52,414 nucleotides of DNA from Phycisphaerales bacterium (GCA_020427395.1 JAGQON010000024.1:1-52414); one strand, 5' to 3'. Shown: positions 9,172 through 18,395, numbered from the stretch's first letter. The notes: a model not told the origin generated them from the letters alone. Program-made: numbers and translations.

Positions 9172-9668
9172 GCCTGCTCCCGCGGGTCGGGGTGGTCGAG
9201 GACCGCCTGCGTCTGGGCGGCGCGGAACGCTTCGAGCTTTTCACCGACCTCGGGGTGCTTGTTGGCAACAATCGAGGCCGCGAGCAGCCCGGCGTTTCGC
9301 GCTCCCGCCTTGCCGATGGCCACCGTCGCGACGGGGATGCCCGCGGGCATCTGGACGATCGAAAGCAGCGAGTCGAGCCCCTTGAGGGCCTTGCTCATGA
9401 CCGGGACGCCGATCACGGGAATCGTGGTCATCGACGCGACCATGCCAGGCAGATGGGCCGCCCCGCCCGCACCGGCGATGATGACCTCGATGCCTCGCGA
9501 TTTGGCTTCTTTCGCGTGCGCCACGAGCAGATCGGGCGTGCGATGGGCCGATACGACGCGCACCTCGTGGGGCACGCCGAGCTCTTCAAGGGCCGCGGCC
9601 GCGTGCTCCATGACATCGGGCCAGTCGGATTTGGATCCCATGATCACGCTGACGAGTGGGCTGCTCAT
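9168..9668 (-). CDS. purE: N5-CAIR mutase PurE (class I)
   Basis: Converts N5-CAIR to CAIR. The 166-residue protein has the class I PurE signatures [11 protein letters not shown] near the start, [11 protein letters not shown] and the glycine-rich [17 protein letters not shown]. The following conserved segment PVIGVPV is also present. The presence of PurK with PurE fits the class I route rather than direct carboxylation. A TACGAT hexamer ending 6 nt before the ATG sits in the 18 bp gap behind the upstream gene, so purEK appear to have their own promoter. Confidence 0.97.
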   Translation of the reverse strand: MSSPLVSVIMGSKSDWPDVMEHAAAALEELGVPHEVRVVSAHRTPDLLVAHAKEAKSRGIEVIIAGAGGAAHLPGMVASMTTIPVIGVPVMSKALKGLDSLLSIVQMPAGIPVATVAIGKAGARNAGLLAASIVANKHPEVGEKLEAFRAAQTQAVLDHPDPREQA

Positions 9669-9674
9669 GCCCAG

Positions 9675-9680
9675 ATCGTA
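9675..9680 (-). promoter_or_regulatory. Putative -10 box of purEK (leaderless type)
   Basis: TACGAT on the minus strand, exactly 6 nt before the purE ATG; no Shine-Dalgarno sequence is visible. Confidence 0.5.
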
Positions 9681-9686
9681 TCCCGC

Positions 9687-11285
9687 TCAGGGCGACGCGG
9701 GCTCGATGCCCTGGAGCTGGAATGTGTCTTCGATGAGCTGGAAGCCGGGATCGGTGAGTTCCGCTGAGAACACCGGCTGTTCGAAGCGGATACCCAGCAC
9801 CCGCCCGTCCGCGAGCGGGACATAGAACGCGCGCACACGCTTCTTCCCGAGCATCGGTTCTCGGCAGACCAGATCGACCCCTACGCCCGTGAGCCCAAGC
9901 ATCGAGCCCATTGTCGCTCGCGACTCGATCGACTCGGTCCAGAGCGAGTGCTCGATGTAGGTATCGAGCTCTTTCTGTGGCGTAATTGGTCTGTCAAAGA
10001 TCGAGCACCAGAACCGCCCGCCCTGCGGCGGCTTCACAACAAAGGAAGAGTACTGCTCGTGCGTGTATTCGGAGAGCCCCCAGTTCGGTGGAACTTCGAA
10101 CGAGAACCCATCGCGTTCGATCATCACCGCGTGCGTGAGGTCCGGAAGCTGATGCTCGAACCCCTTGAACGCGATGGAATCAACGACCTGCATGGGCGCG
10201 AGCTTCCCGGTATTCCAATCCCTCTCGTTCGCGTGGTACCTGAATACGCCGAGGTGATCTGTTCCGAGTTCGTGCACGAAGTGGAACATGCGTGATCGCT
10301 TGCCGCCATTGATGAGGGTGTGCTCAACACCATACCCCTCCTGGCTACCGAGTATCACACGCTCCTCACTGACCAGTTCGGCCTGATATCCCTGCGCGGC
10401 AAGCTCGCCCAGACTCTGTTCAACCACTTCCGGGCCAACCATCGGCGCGGACCAGATTGTGAGCTTGGCGCTCCCGTGGTCAGCAGCGAACTCGATCCGG
10501 CCGTCGTCCGGATCAGTATCAGAGACGCTCCAGTTGCCGGGGTATTCCAGCTCGAAACGAGCGGAAAGAAACTGCTTGGGATGATCAACATCCGGCATCA
10601 CCGACGGGGGCGACACGAACACCATCCACAGCAAGCCCGCGATCAGACCGAATCGCCAGATATACGGCAAGACCAGGAACAACAGGATCGACCACACAAC
10701 CCGAACACGACTGCACGCAAGCAGCATGCAGTAACGCACACCCGGTGTGATGAGAAGGAACAGCATCACGACCACCGGCACAGCATTGCTCATCGATCCC
10801 AGCGCGTCACGGAGATCGTCATAGCGCAGGGCCATATAGCCCACGCCGAGCAGCGCCGGGATCTCCTCGATGAGTCGCGGGAAACAGTACAGGCGGGTGC
10901 TCAGTCGCCACTGATTGCCGCGCAGGCCGCAGATGCGGAGCAGCAGCCAGGTCCAGAGCCCCCCGAGTCCGTAGTGCAGCGCGCCGCGCAGCAGCCCCAG
11001 CCCGAAGAGCAGCGCGAAGACGCTCCCCCAGCTGTTCACCTGCGCCCACCCGGGAAGCGCGTTGAACTGCGCCCGGTTGATCACGCTATTGGTCATCCCG
11101 CCCGACCCGATCAACCACGCCCCCAGAAGCACCACGAGCACTGGAGCGTGAAACCCATAGCCCAGCATGAACCTGCCCGGGCGGAAGATCAGGTACAGCG
11201 GCGCGAGCAGGAGCGGGACACTTCCCTTTGCGCGGCTCAAGTCATCTGCTTTGAGCCCGTAGGCCTCTTCACGGATCATCATCAC
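9687..11285 (-). CDS. Membrane protein of unknown function
   Basis: A 532-residue protein that I do not recognise. The N-terminal half (to about residue 230) has five or six hydrophobic helices with a Yip1-like feel (for example VLVVLLGAWLIGSGG, FALLFGLGLLRG, VVVMLFLLITPGV). The C-terminal half is a soluble region containing two similar stretches that open FELEYPGNWSV and FSFEVPPNWGL, each beta-rich and resembling a duplicated PsbP/Mog1-like fold. That duplication is my reading and untested. It begins immediately after the LpxR-like gene stop, with tandem starts GTG 11285, ATG 11282 and ATG 11279, suggesting coupled translation. Confidence 0.75.
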   Translation of the reverse strand: MMMIREEAYGLKADDLSRAKGSVPLLLAPLYLIFRPGRFMLGYGFHAPVLVVLLGAWLIGSGGMTNSVINRAQFNALPGWAQVNSWGSVFALLFGLGLLRGALHYGLGGLWTWLLLRICGLRGNQWRLSTRLYCFPRLIEEIPALLGVGYMALRYDDLRDALGSMSNAVPVVVMLFLLITPGVRYCMLLACSRVRVVWSILLFLVLPYIWRFGLIAGLLWMVFVSPPSVMPDVDHPKQFLSARFELEYPGNWSVSDTDPDDGRIEFAADHGSAKLTIWSAPMVGPEVVEQSLGELAAQGYQAELVSEERVILGSQEGYGVEHTLINGGKRSRMFHFVHELGTDHLGVFRYHANERDWNTGKLAPMQVVDSIAFKGFEHQLPDLTHAVMIERDGFSFEVPPNWGLSEYTHEQYSSFVVKPPQGGRFWCSIFDRPITPQKELDTYIEHSLWTESIESRATMGSMLGLTGVGVDLVCREPMLGKKRVRAFYVPLADGRVLGIRFEQPVFSAELTDPGFQLIEDTFQLQGIEPASP

Positions 11286-12356
11286 TCAGTAATCAAACGA
11301 GCAGCCCAGCACCAGGCTGCCGTAGCTCTGCCCATCGGGCTGGGACTCGAAGCGCTGGGTGATGAAGGTCTGCGACCAGCCGACATACCCGCACTTGTAC
11401 CGCATCACCACGCCGATGCTTGTTCTCCCGATCAGTGGCTCGGAATCGGTCGAGCGGGAGGTCGCGAAGGTGTTGCCATCGAGGAAGATGTCGCGACCGA
11501 CGGCGTCGAGGCCACCCATCGCGTAGACATAGAACGAGAAATCGCCCTCGCCCCAGTCGCTCGCCCCCACGGTGTGGTCCTTGTGCCCCAGCAGGCTCGC
11601 GGGGCCGAAGTCGTCAGGGAGGTTGTAGCCCAAGCGCATGGTCGCCTTGCCGTGGGCCATGATGGCGACATTGCCCAGCTCGAAGCCCACCGCGGGCAGC
11701 ATCTCCATCTCCACGCCCCACAGCTCGGCCTTCTCGGTCTTCCAGGTGCGTTCGTAGTTGAAGTTGATCGCCAGCTCGTTGGCCAGCTGCGTGTTCCAGC
11801 CCTGAGGATCATCCTGATCGGGGTAGGCGTTGTGCACGAACTTCTGCACCGCCTCGGCCTGCGACCATTCGCCCACCACACCCAGATCGAGCCCGAGGTG
11901 GTCGTGCTTGTGGTCGTCGGCCCGCTGGAACGAGAACGCCAGGTACAGGTACCCGCCGTACGGGTGATCGTCCGCCGGGGGGTTGGTCTGCGAGATGTAC
12001 TGGCTTGTATAGATACGCTGCTTGAGCGCCAGCCCAAGCCCGAAACGCGGGTTCTCCCAGTCCCCCGCCGGGGCGAGGCGGTCCTGCAATGAGGCGGGCA
12101 GGTTCGGATCGAACGAGAACTCAAGCCCGCTGCCGTTGGTGTAATACCGGTCGGTGTTGTCGATCAGGTTGACGAAGGTGCCGTCGTTGTCCCAGTAGAG
12201 CGTCACATCTCGCAGGGAGAGATCGCTGATCGACCACGACTCCTCGGTCTCAACGATGGCCCCCAGCGGATCGTCGTGCTGCTCGTCCTGGGCGAAGGTA
12301 TTGGCGGAAAACAGGGCGATGAGGGCGAGACACAGAGGCTTGGCGCGGTCGATCAT
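11286..12356 (-). CDS. LpxR-family (DUF2219) outer-membrane lipid A deacylase-like protein
   Basis: A 356-residue secreted protein: signal peptide MIDRAKPLCLALIALFSANTFAQ cut near residue 23, then a beta-barrel pattern ending in an aromatic C-terminus (CSFDY). LpxR signatures are present: WDNDGTF with the Asn-Asp pair of the active site, NTDRYYTNG, and DDHPYGGYLYLAF. LpxR removes the 3'-acyloxyacyl chain of lipid A in enterobacteria; the true substrate here is unknown. The start at 12356 was chosen because the signal peptide begins there and a TATTGT hexamer lies 6 nt upstream; the frame stays open to 12416. Confidence 0.8.
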   Translation of the reverse strand: MIDRAKPLCLALIALFSANTFAQDEQHDDPLGAIVETEESWSISDLSLRDVTLYWDNDGTFVNLIDNTDRYYTNGSGLEFSFDPNLPASLQDRLAPAGDWENPRFGLGLALKQRIYTSQYISQTNPPADDHPYGGYLYLAFSFQRADDHKHDHLGLDLGVVGEWSQAEAVQKFVHNAYPDQDDPQGWNTQLANELAINFNYERTWKTEKAELWGVEMEMLPAVGFELGNVAIMAHGKATMRLGYNLPDDFGPASLLGHKDHTVGASDWGEGDFSFYVYAMGGLDAVGRDIFLDGNTFATSRSTDSEPLIGRTSIGVVMRYKCGYVGWSQTFITQRFESQPDGQSYGSLVLGCSFDY

Positions 12357-12362
12357 GCACCC

Positions 12363-12368
12363 ACAATA
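12363..12368 (-). promoter_or_regulatory. Putative -10 box of LpxR-like gene (leaderless type)
   Basis: TATTGT on the minus strand, exactly 6 nt before the ATG at 12356, just downstream of the terminator-like hairpin at 12376-12400. Confidence 0.5.
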
Positions 12369-12375
12369 TCGACAA

Positions 12376-12400
12376 CCGACGGGCTTGGCGCGCCCGTCGG
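12376..12400 (-). terminator. Hairpin, likely terminator of the PEP-CTERM gene
   Basis: Perfect 8-bp stem (CCGACGGG with CCCGTCGG) around a 9-nt loop, 46 bp past the stop of the PEP-CTERM gene. The downstream T content is weak (TTGTCGATATTGT), so termination may be partial. Confidence 0.5.
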
Positions 12401-12446
12401 CTGGTTCTCTCTCCACTTCCCTGCGGCTGCGATATATAGATCGTGT

Positions 12447-13211
12447 TCAGCGCCGTCGGCGAGCGCCAACGATCCCCAAACCGCCCAGCACCAGCAGCCC
12501 GGACGGCGACGGCACCGGCGCGGTCTCAATCACCAGCTTGGGCACCGGGAAACCGGTCGGCATCCCCCCCACCACGACATCGGTCAGCCCGAACACGAAC
12601 TCGAACGGCGCCATCGGGTCCGGGTCGTAGGTTGCCAGCGCCCCGCTGATCACGAACTCCTCGCCCGACATGCCCGAGGCCATGGCCGCCGCGATCGCCG
12701 CCGGGCTGAGCACGATCTCTACAGGCCCGTCGGGCGGGCCGCCCGCGTCAAAGACGATGTCCCCAAAGAAATCGCCCGTGCCGAAGGAGTCAAAGATCGC
12801 AATAGGCGGCGTCGAGCTCCCCATCGGGTCCGCGATCGCGTCGTACCCAAAGCTCGTCGAGGTGAACACGGCCGTCTCGCTCCCACCACTGAAGTTCGCG
12901 AGCACGCCGCCGAACACATTCTCGAGCACCAGCGACATCGACACGATCTCCTCGCCCATCGGGACCACGCCGCCCATGTCGAACGCGAAGAACGATCGGC
13001 GTTCGGGCGTCGTGAATCCGGAGACCGTCGTGCGCCCCATGAAGTAGTTCTGGAAGGTCATGTCGTTGTCGGGCGCTGCGATCGGCATGCCCATGTCGTC
13101 GAGCCCGTAGAACCCGCCGGTGTGGAAGGTGTCGACCTCGATGACCCCGGCCTGCGCTGCGCCCGCGAGGAGCGCGAGCGTCCCGATGACAAATCCGCGT
13201 GTCCGTCCCAT
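12447..13211 (-). CDS. PEP-CTERM sorted secreted protein
   Basis: A 254-residue exported protein with signal peptide MGRTRGFVIGTLALLAGAAQA and a C-terminal sorting tripartite tail: VPSPSG (the PEP-like box), a hydrophobic helix LLVLGGLGIVG and a basic end ARRRR. Such tails are processed by an exosortase at the inner membrane; no exosortase gene lies in this window. The body is rich in Gly, Phe, Asp and Met and looks like a beta-rich structural domain; no catalytic motif was seen. Proteins of this type are usually linked to exopolysaccharide or surface layers. Confidence 0.85.
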   Translation of the reverse strand: MGRTRGFVIGTLALLAGAAQAGVIEVDTFHTGGFYGLDDMGMPIAAPDNDMTFQNYFMGRTTVSGFTTPERRSFFAFDMGGVVPMGEEIVSMSLVLENVFGGVLANFSGGSETAVFTSTSFGYDAIADPMGSSTPPIAIFDSFGTGDFFGDIVFDAGGPPDGPVEIVLSPAAIAAAMASGMSGEEFVISGALATYDPDPMAPFEFVFGLTDVVVGGMPTGFPVPKLVIETAPVPSPSGLLVLGGLGIVGARRRR

Positions 13212-13356
13212 GCTGTGCCCTCTCTGAGAACCGCGTGTGTGGTGTCAGTAGAACATCGAGTCTAACGGATGCGGAAGGCGGCACCAAGGGAAATAGCAGG
13301 ATTGGCCGGAGCTCGCGGGGTGTTCGTGCGAGCAGGGCGCGAACAAAGTCGGCAAC

Positions 13357-14844
13357 TCAGTTCAATATACGGATATCGCCATCGTGCTCGGCACGCTGCT
13401 CATCGCTCAATGCATTCCATTCAGCCAGTGCATACCACTTCTTGGCAGATTGGGGCTGGTCTGCTTCACGCATCACTGGCCTTCCACCATCGTCATCTCG
13501 ATCTGCACCGAGCGCCCAGAGACGAGGTTCACCGTTGATCAGTGTGTAGCGGAGCGGCTCACCGCTGTAGTAATCGATCGCAGGAATCGGGAGAACTCCG
13601 GGGTCAATCGCGTTGAGTGAGAGCGGCCATTCGCCGTGACATGCGCGGTGGCGGTAGATCGATAGCATTGCGACCTGATTCGCATTGTCGTAGTTGTAAC
13701 TGTGGTAGAGGCCGAGCTGAAGTCGCCACAACGCCACTTCGACAAACACTGGGAGATACCGGTTCACATCTCGACCGCTCAGGTAGGTTCGCATCGCTCT
13801 GGATAGCGCCGGCTCGCGCTGGGTCACCGGGCTCGCAGCGAGATCACTGAGCATGGCTTCGACCAACCGTGATTGAACGGAGATCTGATCGCGGAGCTTC
13901 GCCAGCGGGATGCCCGCATCCGGATCGGGCGAACTAAAACGACCCAGATAATCGTAAAACGAGCCGAAGCTTTTGTATACCGCTGCTTGTTCAAGATAGA
14001 AATCGCGGAGCTCACGATTGGTTCTTGCATAATCCAAACTCTCAAACTGCAATTGCCAGTCGGCACGCGTCACGCGCTGCTCGAAACGCCAGACATTATC
14101 AAAGTTCGTTGCGAGATCAAGGATGAGCAGATTCTGCAAACGAGCGAGCTGCTCGTCATTGAATAAATCCGCATCGTACTGAACAGACAAGACTATCGCT
14201 TCCCTCAATGCGGCACGGACAGCGATTTCTGTCAGATAACCCAGTTCGGTGGGGAGTTCGAGTGTGAAACGGCACATATTTGAAGCGGCCTCGAAGCGCT
14301 CAATGGCCATGTCCTGTCGCCCCTCGAACGCGTGGTATACCGCGTCGGAGATCAGGTAGCGCACCGCGGTGCGGATCGGCGAGTTTGTGTTCAGGTCGTG
14401 CTGCTCAAACCAGAAACTCGGGAGGTACGGGAGGTCCTCATCCAGTTCCGGATCATCCTCGAGAGTCGGGATCGGTGCTGCAATGAAGGGGCGCTGCGCG
14501 ATACGCGTCAGCTCATCGAACTCTGTCGCGTATGCGCCGTGTACCTCTTCGCGAAATTCCCAGTACTCATTCCAAGGTCGGCTTAGGCTGAGCACATCCA
14601 TCGCATGCGCACCGGTCTCTGGGTTGACATAGTCGTACCGCTCGTCACGCATCCGCTCCAAGAGCCCCGTAAGTCGCTCGAAGACCGATTCATCCTCTGG
14701 CAACGCCTCCGCCCACCCGTTCCACTCATCCCGGAACGCCTCAAACGACTCCCCCTCGTCCCAGGTCGGCTGCGAAAAAACAACCCCGGCACACAGGAGC
14801 AACGGGGCTGCGTAGGTTCGGATAATTTTGCTCATGATTCCCAT
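13357..14844 (-). CDS. Secreted protein of unknown function, Planctomycete type
   Basis: A 495-residue protein with a signal peptide (IIRTYAAPLLLCAGVVFSQ) followed by a helical body with many acidic and aromatic residues. The C-terminal 90 residues (IYRHRACHGEWPLSLNAI, YYSGEPLRYTL, LWALGADRDDDGG) resemble the tail found in many Planctomycete secreted proteins, which itself recalls the end of type II secretion pseudopilins. A second in-frame ATG at 14835 is an alternative start. GC content appears lower than in neighbouring genes. No enzymatic motif is evident; function unknown. Confidence 0.7.
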   Translation of the reverse strand: MGIMSKIIRTYAAPLLLCAGVVFSQPTWDEGESFEAFRDEWNGWAEALPEDESVFERLTGLLERMRDERYDYVNPETGAHAMDVLSLSRPWNEYWEFREEVHGAYATEFDELTRIAQRPFIAAPIPTLEDDPELDEDLPYLPSFWFEQHDLNTNSPIRTAVRYLISDAVYHAFEGRQDMAIERFEAASNMCRFTLELPTELGYLTEIAVRAALREAIVLSVQYDADLFNDEQLARLQNLLILDLATNFDNVWRFEQRVTRADWQLQFESLDYARTNRELRDFYLEQAAVYKSFGSFYDYLGRFSSPDPDAGIPLAKLRDQISVQSRLVEAMLSDLAASPVTQREPALSRAMRTYLSGRDVNRYLPVFVEVALWRLQLGLYHSYNYDNANQVAMLSIYRHRACHGEWPLSLNAIDPGVLPIPAIDYYSGEPLRYTLINGEPRLWALGADRDDDGGRPVMREADQPQSAKKWYALAEWNALSDEQRAEHDGDIRILN

Positions 14845-14870
14845 TACTTCGATTTATCGTCACGCAGGTT

Positions 14871-15509
14871 TCATGACTCTCTGAGGGATTTCTCGATCAA
14901 CCTAGAGAACTCTCGTATTGTGCGTGGTTTCTGATCAACTGTTGAGGAGACGGCACGCTCCAAAGCCGCAGACGAGTACTGTGTCTCGTATACCAGCTCA
15001 AGGCCATACTTCAGCTCGCACTCAAGAGGCGGCGAATAGAATCTATGGAGCTTTCGCAGTGATTCCCGTGTGTCATCAAGATGAATGTTCTCGACTGGGA
15101 CCCCGTACATATGGGCAAAGAGTTCGACGATCATTTTATCGATCCCAGTCTCGAACTCGTCGGCATCGTGCTTTCGATCGGATAGCCAAAGAGCCCGTGA
15201 TCTTAACGGTATCGTTTTCATCACCAACCAGATAGAGAAACCAAATGCAAGTGTGATAGAAACGGATAAAGGTATCGCCAACCACAGTGGCATGTACACA
15301 ACTGATGAGAGTACTGCTGCTGCAACTAAGATTAACAAAAAGAAACACAGAACGAACCGCACTATCGCGTCAGTCCTTGGTCTCCCCCAGACAGTTCTAC
15401 CCTCGATTGATGATCGATGAAAATGCTTTTCGAACGCATCATTGAGGACCCACAACTTCTCGACAGTGCAAAGCGGCTTGTGGGTGCGTCTCTGGAAGAA
15501 GTAGGACAT
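14871..15509 (-). CDS. AT-rich membrane protein of unknown function
   Basis: A 212-residue protein with two adjacent transmembrane helices near residues 50-95 (FVLCFFLLILVAAAVLSSVV and PLSVSITLAFGFSIWLV) and a cytoplasmic C-terminal domain. That domain (MIVELFAHMYGVPVENIHLD, then RTIREFSRLIEKSL) is faintly like the helical acyl-carrier/DUF1493 fold, but lacks the phosphopantetheine Ser; this is only a suggestion. GC is visibly lower than in flanking genes. It starts 5 bp after the acsA stop behind AAAAGG and is probably co-transcribed with acsA. Confidence 0.65.
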   Translation of the reverse strand: MSYFFQRRTHKPLCTVEKLWVLNDAFEKHFHRSSIEGRTVWGRPRTDAIVRFVLCFFLLILVAAAVLSSVVYMPLWLAIPLSVSITLAFGFSIWLVMKTIPLRSRALWLSDRKHDADEFETGIDKMIVELFAHMYGVPVENIHLDDTRESLRKLHRFYSPPLECELKYGLELVYETQYSSAALERAVSSTVDQKPRTIREFSRLIEKSLRES

Positions 15510-15514
15510 ACCTT

Positions 15515-17542
15515 TTAGCTCTCATCCTTCTCCGCCAGCTTCGCCACCACCGAGAAATCCTCAAGCGTCGTGATGTCCTGCGTGATCTCGTGCTCGCCGG
15601 CCGCGATCGAACGCAGCAGGCGGCGCATGATCTTCCCCGAGCGCGTCTTGGGCAGCGCGGCCGTAAACCGGATCATGTCGGGCTTGGCGATCGCGCCGAT
15701 CTCGTTGCCCACATGCTCACGCAGCGCCGCGATCAGCTCGTCGCTCGCCTCGAACCCCGGCGCGGGGGTCACGAACGCCGCGATGCCGGTGCCCTTGATC
15801 TCGTGGGGCATGCCGACCACGGCCGCCTCCACCACGCTCTCGTGCGAGACCAGCGCGCTCTCGACCTCCATCGTGCCCATCCGGTGCCCCGAGACATTAA
15901 TCACATCGTCGATGCGCCCCATGATCCAGAAGTTGCCGTGCTCGTCGCGCCGGGCGCCGTCGCCGGCCGTGTACACGGGCTGCCCGTTGATCTTGACGGT
16001 GCTCCAGTAGGTATCGATGAAGCGCTGGCGGTCGCCGTGCACGCCGCGCAGCATGCCCGGCCAGGGCTTGCGGATGACCATGAGCCCGCCGGTGTTCGCG
16101 GGCTGCTCCTCACCGTCGGTGTTGACCACCGCCGCATCGATGCCGAACGCCGGGTGCGTGCAGCTGCCGGGGGTCGTGGGCGTCGCGCCCGGCAGCGGCG
16201 TGATCACATGCCCGCCGGTCTCGGTCTGCCAGTAGGTGTCGACGATCGGGCATACGCCGCGCCCGATGTGGTTGCGGTACCACATCCACGCCTCGGGGTT
16301 GATGGGCTCGCCCACGGTGCCCAGCACCTGCAGTGAATCGAGCTTGCACGACGCGGGGTGCTCATCTCCCCACTTCATGAACGCACGGATCGCCGTGGGC
16401 GCGGTGTAGAACTGCGTGACTTTGTGGCGATCGACCATCTGCCAGAAGCGCGCGCCGCTCGGATAATCCGGCCCGCCCTCATACATGACCGTCGGCACGC
16501 GATTGGGCAGGATGCCGTAAACGATGTAGGAGTGCCCGGTGATCCAGCCGCAGTCGGCCGTGCACCAGTAGACCTGCTTCTCGTCCGGGATCAGGTTGAA
16601 GGTGTACTTGCTGGTCAGGTAGGTGTAGACCATGTACCCGCCGTTGGTGTGCACGATGCCCTTGGGCTTGCCCGTCGAGCCCGAGGTGTAGAGCAGGAAG
16701 AGCATGTCCTCGCTGTCGAGCTGCTCGCAGGGGCAATCCGCGGACGCCTTTTCCATCTCCTCGTTCCAGCAGCGGTCCAGCTCGCCCCATTTGATGTCGT
16801 TGTGGCAACGACCATAACACAGCACATGCTCAACGGGCTGGTTGCCCGAGTCCTTCATGATGCTGATCGCCTCGTCGACATTGTCCTTGAGCGGCACGAC
16901 CTTGCCGCGCCGCCACGAGCCGTCGCAGGTGATGATCATCTTCGAGCTCGCGTCTTGCACGCGATCGGTGATCGCCTGCGCGCTGAAGCCGCCAAAGATA
17001 ACCGAATGCGGCGCGCCGATGCGGGCGCACGCGAGCATCGCCACCGCCAGCTCGGGGACCATGCCCATATAAATCGTCACCACATCGCCCTTGCCGATGC
17101 CCTTGCTCTTGAGCACATTGGCAAGCTTGCTCACTTCGGTCTGGAGTTCTTTATAGGTGATGCGGCGCACATCGACGGGCGCGCCCGAACCATCAACCGG
17201 CTCGCCCTCCCAGATGATCGCGACATCGTCGCCGTGCCCGCTCTCGACCTGCCGATCGACGCAGTTGTAACAGACATTGGTGGTGCCGCCGCCGAACCAC
17301 TTCGCGTCCGGCGCGTTCCACTCGAGCACGCCGTCCCACTTCTTGAACCAGTGCAGTTCCTCCGCGGCCGTCGCCCAGAACGACTCGGGATCAGCGATCG
17401 ACTGGTCGTACATCGATTTGTACTCAGCAAATGACTCCACCAGCCACCGGCTCGCCCCAACCTCACCCGCCTTGGGCGGCTGGAACACACGGTTCTCATG
17501 AAGGGTCGATTCGATGCCTTGCGATGTGCTGTCGGTGCTCAT
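15515..17542 (-). CDS. acsA: Acetyl-CoA synthetase (AMP-forming)
   Basis: Activates acetate to acetyl-CoA via acetyl-AMP. The 675-residue protein has the ANL-superfamily P-loop YTSGSTGKPKG near residue 284, the acetate-pocket region YWQTETGGH, the hinge region (GRIDDVINVSGHRMGT) and the C-terminal catalytic Lys in PKTRSGKIMRR near 635, the usual site of regulatory acetylation. Length and motif order match true Acs. The ATG at 17542 follows AGGAG sites. A sodium:solute symporter of the acetate-transporter superfamily lies 7 kb away, so the pair could serve acetate use. Confidence 0.97.
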   Translation of the reverse strand: MSTDSTSQGIESTLHENRVFQPPKAGEVGASRWLVESFAEYKSMYDQSIADPESFWATAAEELHWFKKWDGVLEWNAPDAKWFGGGTTNVCYNCVDRQVESGHGDDVAIIWEGEPVDGSGAPVDVRRITYKELQTEVSKLANVLKSKGIGKGDVVTIYMGMVPELAVAMLACARIGAPHSVIFGGFSAQAITDRVQDASSKMIITCDGSWRRGKVVPLKDNVDEAISIMKDSGNQPVEHVLCYGRCHNDIKWGELDRCWNEEMEKASADCPCEQLDSEDMLFLLYTSGSTGKPKGIVHTNGGYMVYTYLTSKYTFNLIPDEKQVYWCTADCGWITGHSYIVYGILPNRVPTVMYEGGPDYPSGARFWQMVDRHKVTQFYTAPTAIRAFMKWGDEHPASCKLDSLQVLGTVGEPINPEAWMWYRNHIGRGVCPIVDTYWQTETGGHVITPLPGATPTTPGSCTHPAFGIDAAVVNTDGEEQPANTGGLMVIRKPWPGMLRGVHGDRQRFIDTYWSTVKINGQPVYTAGDGARRDEHGNFWIMGRIDDVINVSGHRMGTMEVESALVSHESVVEAAVVGMPHEIKGTGIAAFVTPAPGFEASDELIAALREHVGNEIGAIAKPDMIRFTAALPKTRSGKIMRRLLRSIAAGEHEITQDITTLEDFSVVAKLAEKDES

Positions 17543-17722
17543 TCCTGTTGGCTCCTGAAATGGATGATCATGATCCGTTGAGGGAGTCCTATTCTACAGA
17601 AATGTCAATTTCGCACAAGCAAGTATGGAATGTTCCTGCCAAACCGAAATCGGGTGAGAGTCCATCCCGAGGCGCGAGTCGATCTGATCCGTGATTGATC
17701 GTTTCGTATCCCATGCAACAAC

Positions 17723-17750
17723 GGGGTCCGCCGATCACTCGGCGAACCCC
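17723..17750 (-). terminator. Strong hairpin after AhpD-like gene, likely terminator
   Basis: 12-nt arms (GGGGTCCGCCGA and TCGGCGAACCCC) pair with one mismatch around a TCAC loop, 35 bp beyond the stop of the AhpD-like gene. No long T-run follows, so it may be a Rho-assisted or partial terminator. The remainder of 17543-17784 holds the acsA upstream region; I saw no riboswitch or tRNA there. Confidence 0.5.
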
Positions 17751-17784
17751 TGAGAGAGAATCAGCTCTTGATTTGCAGCAGTAA

Positions 17785-18333
17785 TCAGACCGCGACACCC
17801 GCGGTCTCCACGATCGGAAAGTCGATCGTGGTCTGCGCGATGTGATTGAAGTAGTTGGTCAGCGTGTTGATTGCCACGGTCGCGACGACCTCGACGATCT
17901 CCGCATCCGTCACACCCGCGCTCCGGGCTTCCGCGATCTCGGCATCCGTCACGCTGCCGCGGCTCTTGACGATACTCGTCGCGAGCGTCAGCAGCGCCTG
18001 GACCTTGGAATCGCTGGCGTTGCCTGCGAGGTTCTGGCTGAGCTCCGAAGCGTCGACGCCGGTCATCTTGCCGATGGCGGTGTGGGCCGAGGCGCAGTAG
18101 TCGCAGGTGTTTGCACCGGCGATGGCCAGCGCGAGCTGCTCCTTCACCTGGGCTGACAGCACGGAGCTGCCCATCGCGTCGCCAAACGCGAGGGCCGCGG
18201 AAAGGGCGGCCGGGGAGTGCGCCATGGTGGCGTAGAGGTTGGGGATCATGCCGATCTTGGCCTTGATGGCGGTCAGGATCTGGGCGCCCTCGGGCGATGC
18301 GGTCTCGGTGGTCAGCGGCTGGATGCGTGCCAT
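17785..18333 (-). CDS. AhpD-like / carboxymuconolactone decarboxylase-family protein
   Basis: A 182-residue alpha-helical protein of the CMD/AhpD superfamily. The redox motif CDYC at 77-80 with His84 (CDYCASAH) matches peroxidase-type AhpD members, which reduce hydroperoxides or relay electrons. A partner AhpC is not in the window, so the substrate is open. The ATG at 18333 is chosen because of a good AAGGAG ribosome site 7 nt upstream; the frame is open to 18384. A 14-bp perfect palindrome in the promoter suggests control by a TetR-type repressor, but no regulator gene is adjacent. Confidence 0.88.
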   Translation of the reverse strand: MARIQPLTTETASPEGAQILTAIKAKIGMIPNLYATMAHSPAALSAALAFGDAMGSSVLSAQVKEQLALAIAGANTCDYCASAHTAIGKMTGVDASELSQNLAGNASDSKVQALLTLATSIVKSRGSVTDAEIAEARSAGVTDAEIVEVVATVAINTLTNYFNHIAQTTIDFPIVETAGVAV

Positions 18334-18395
18334 GTGTCTACTCCTTGCGTGGGTCGTGGTTTCTGTCTCGGCGATGCACTTCACCGCCGACCCCT

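Noticed and set aside
10320..12092. Long plus-strand open frame (590 codons) opposite the LpxR-like gene and the membrane protein
   Set aside because: It spans two well-supported minus-strand genes, is rich in Arg, His and Gln and has no domain; it is the antisense shadow of GC-rich genes.
12431..12442. TATATA-containing palindrome (GATATATAGATC) as the LpxR-like promoter
   Set aside because: It is upstream of the terminator-like hairpin and directly beside the end of the PEP-CTERM gene; TATTGT at 12363-12368 fits the recurring 6-nt spacing better.
17543..17722. Possible riboswitch or small RNA upstream of acsA
   Set aside because: No conserved riboswitch core or tRNA arms could be traced; only a TTGACA-like hexamer and a short GGAA-TTCC symmetry are visible.
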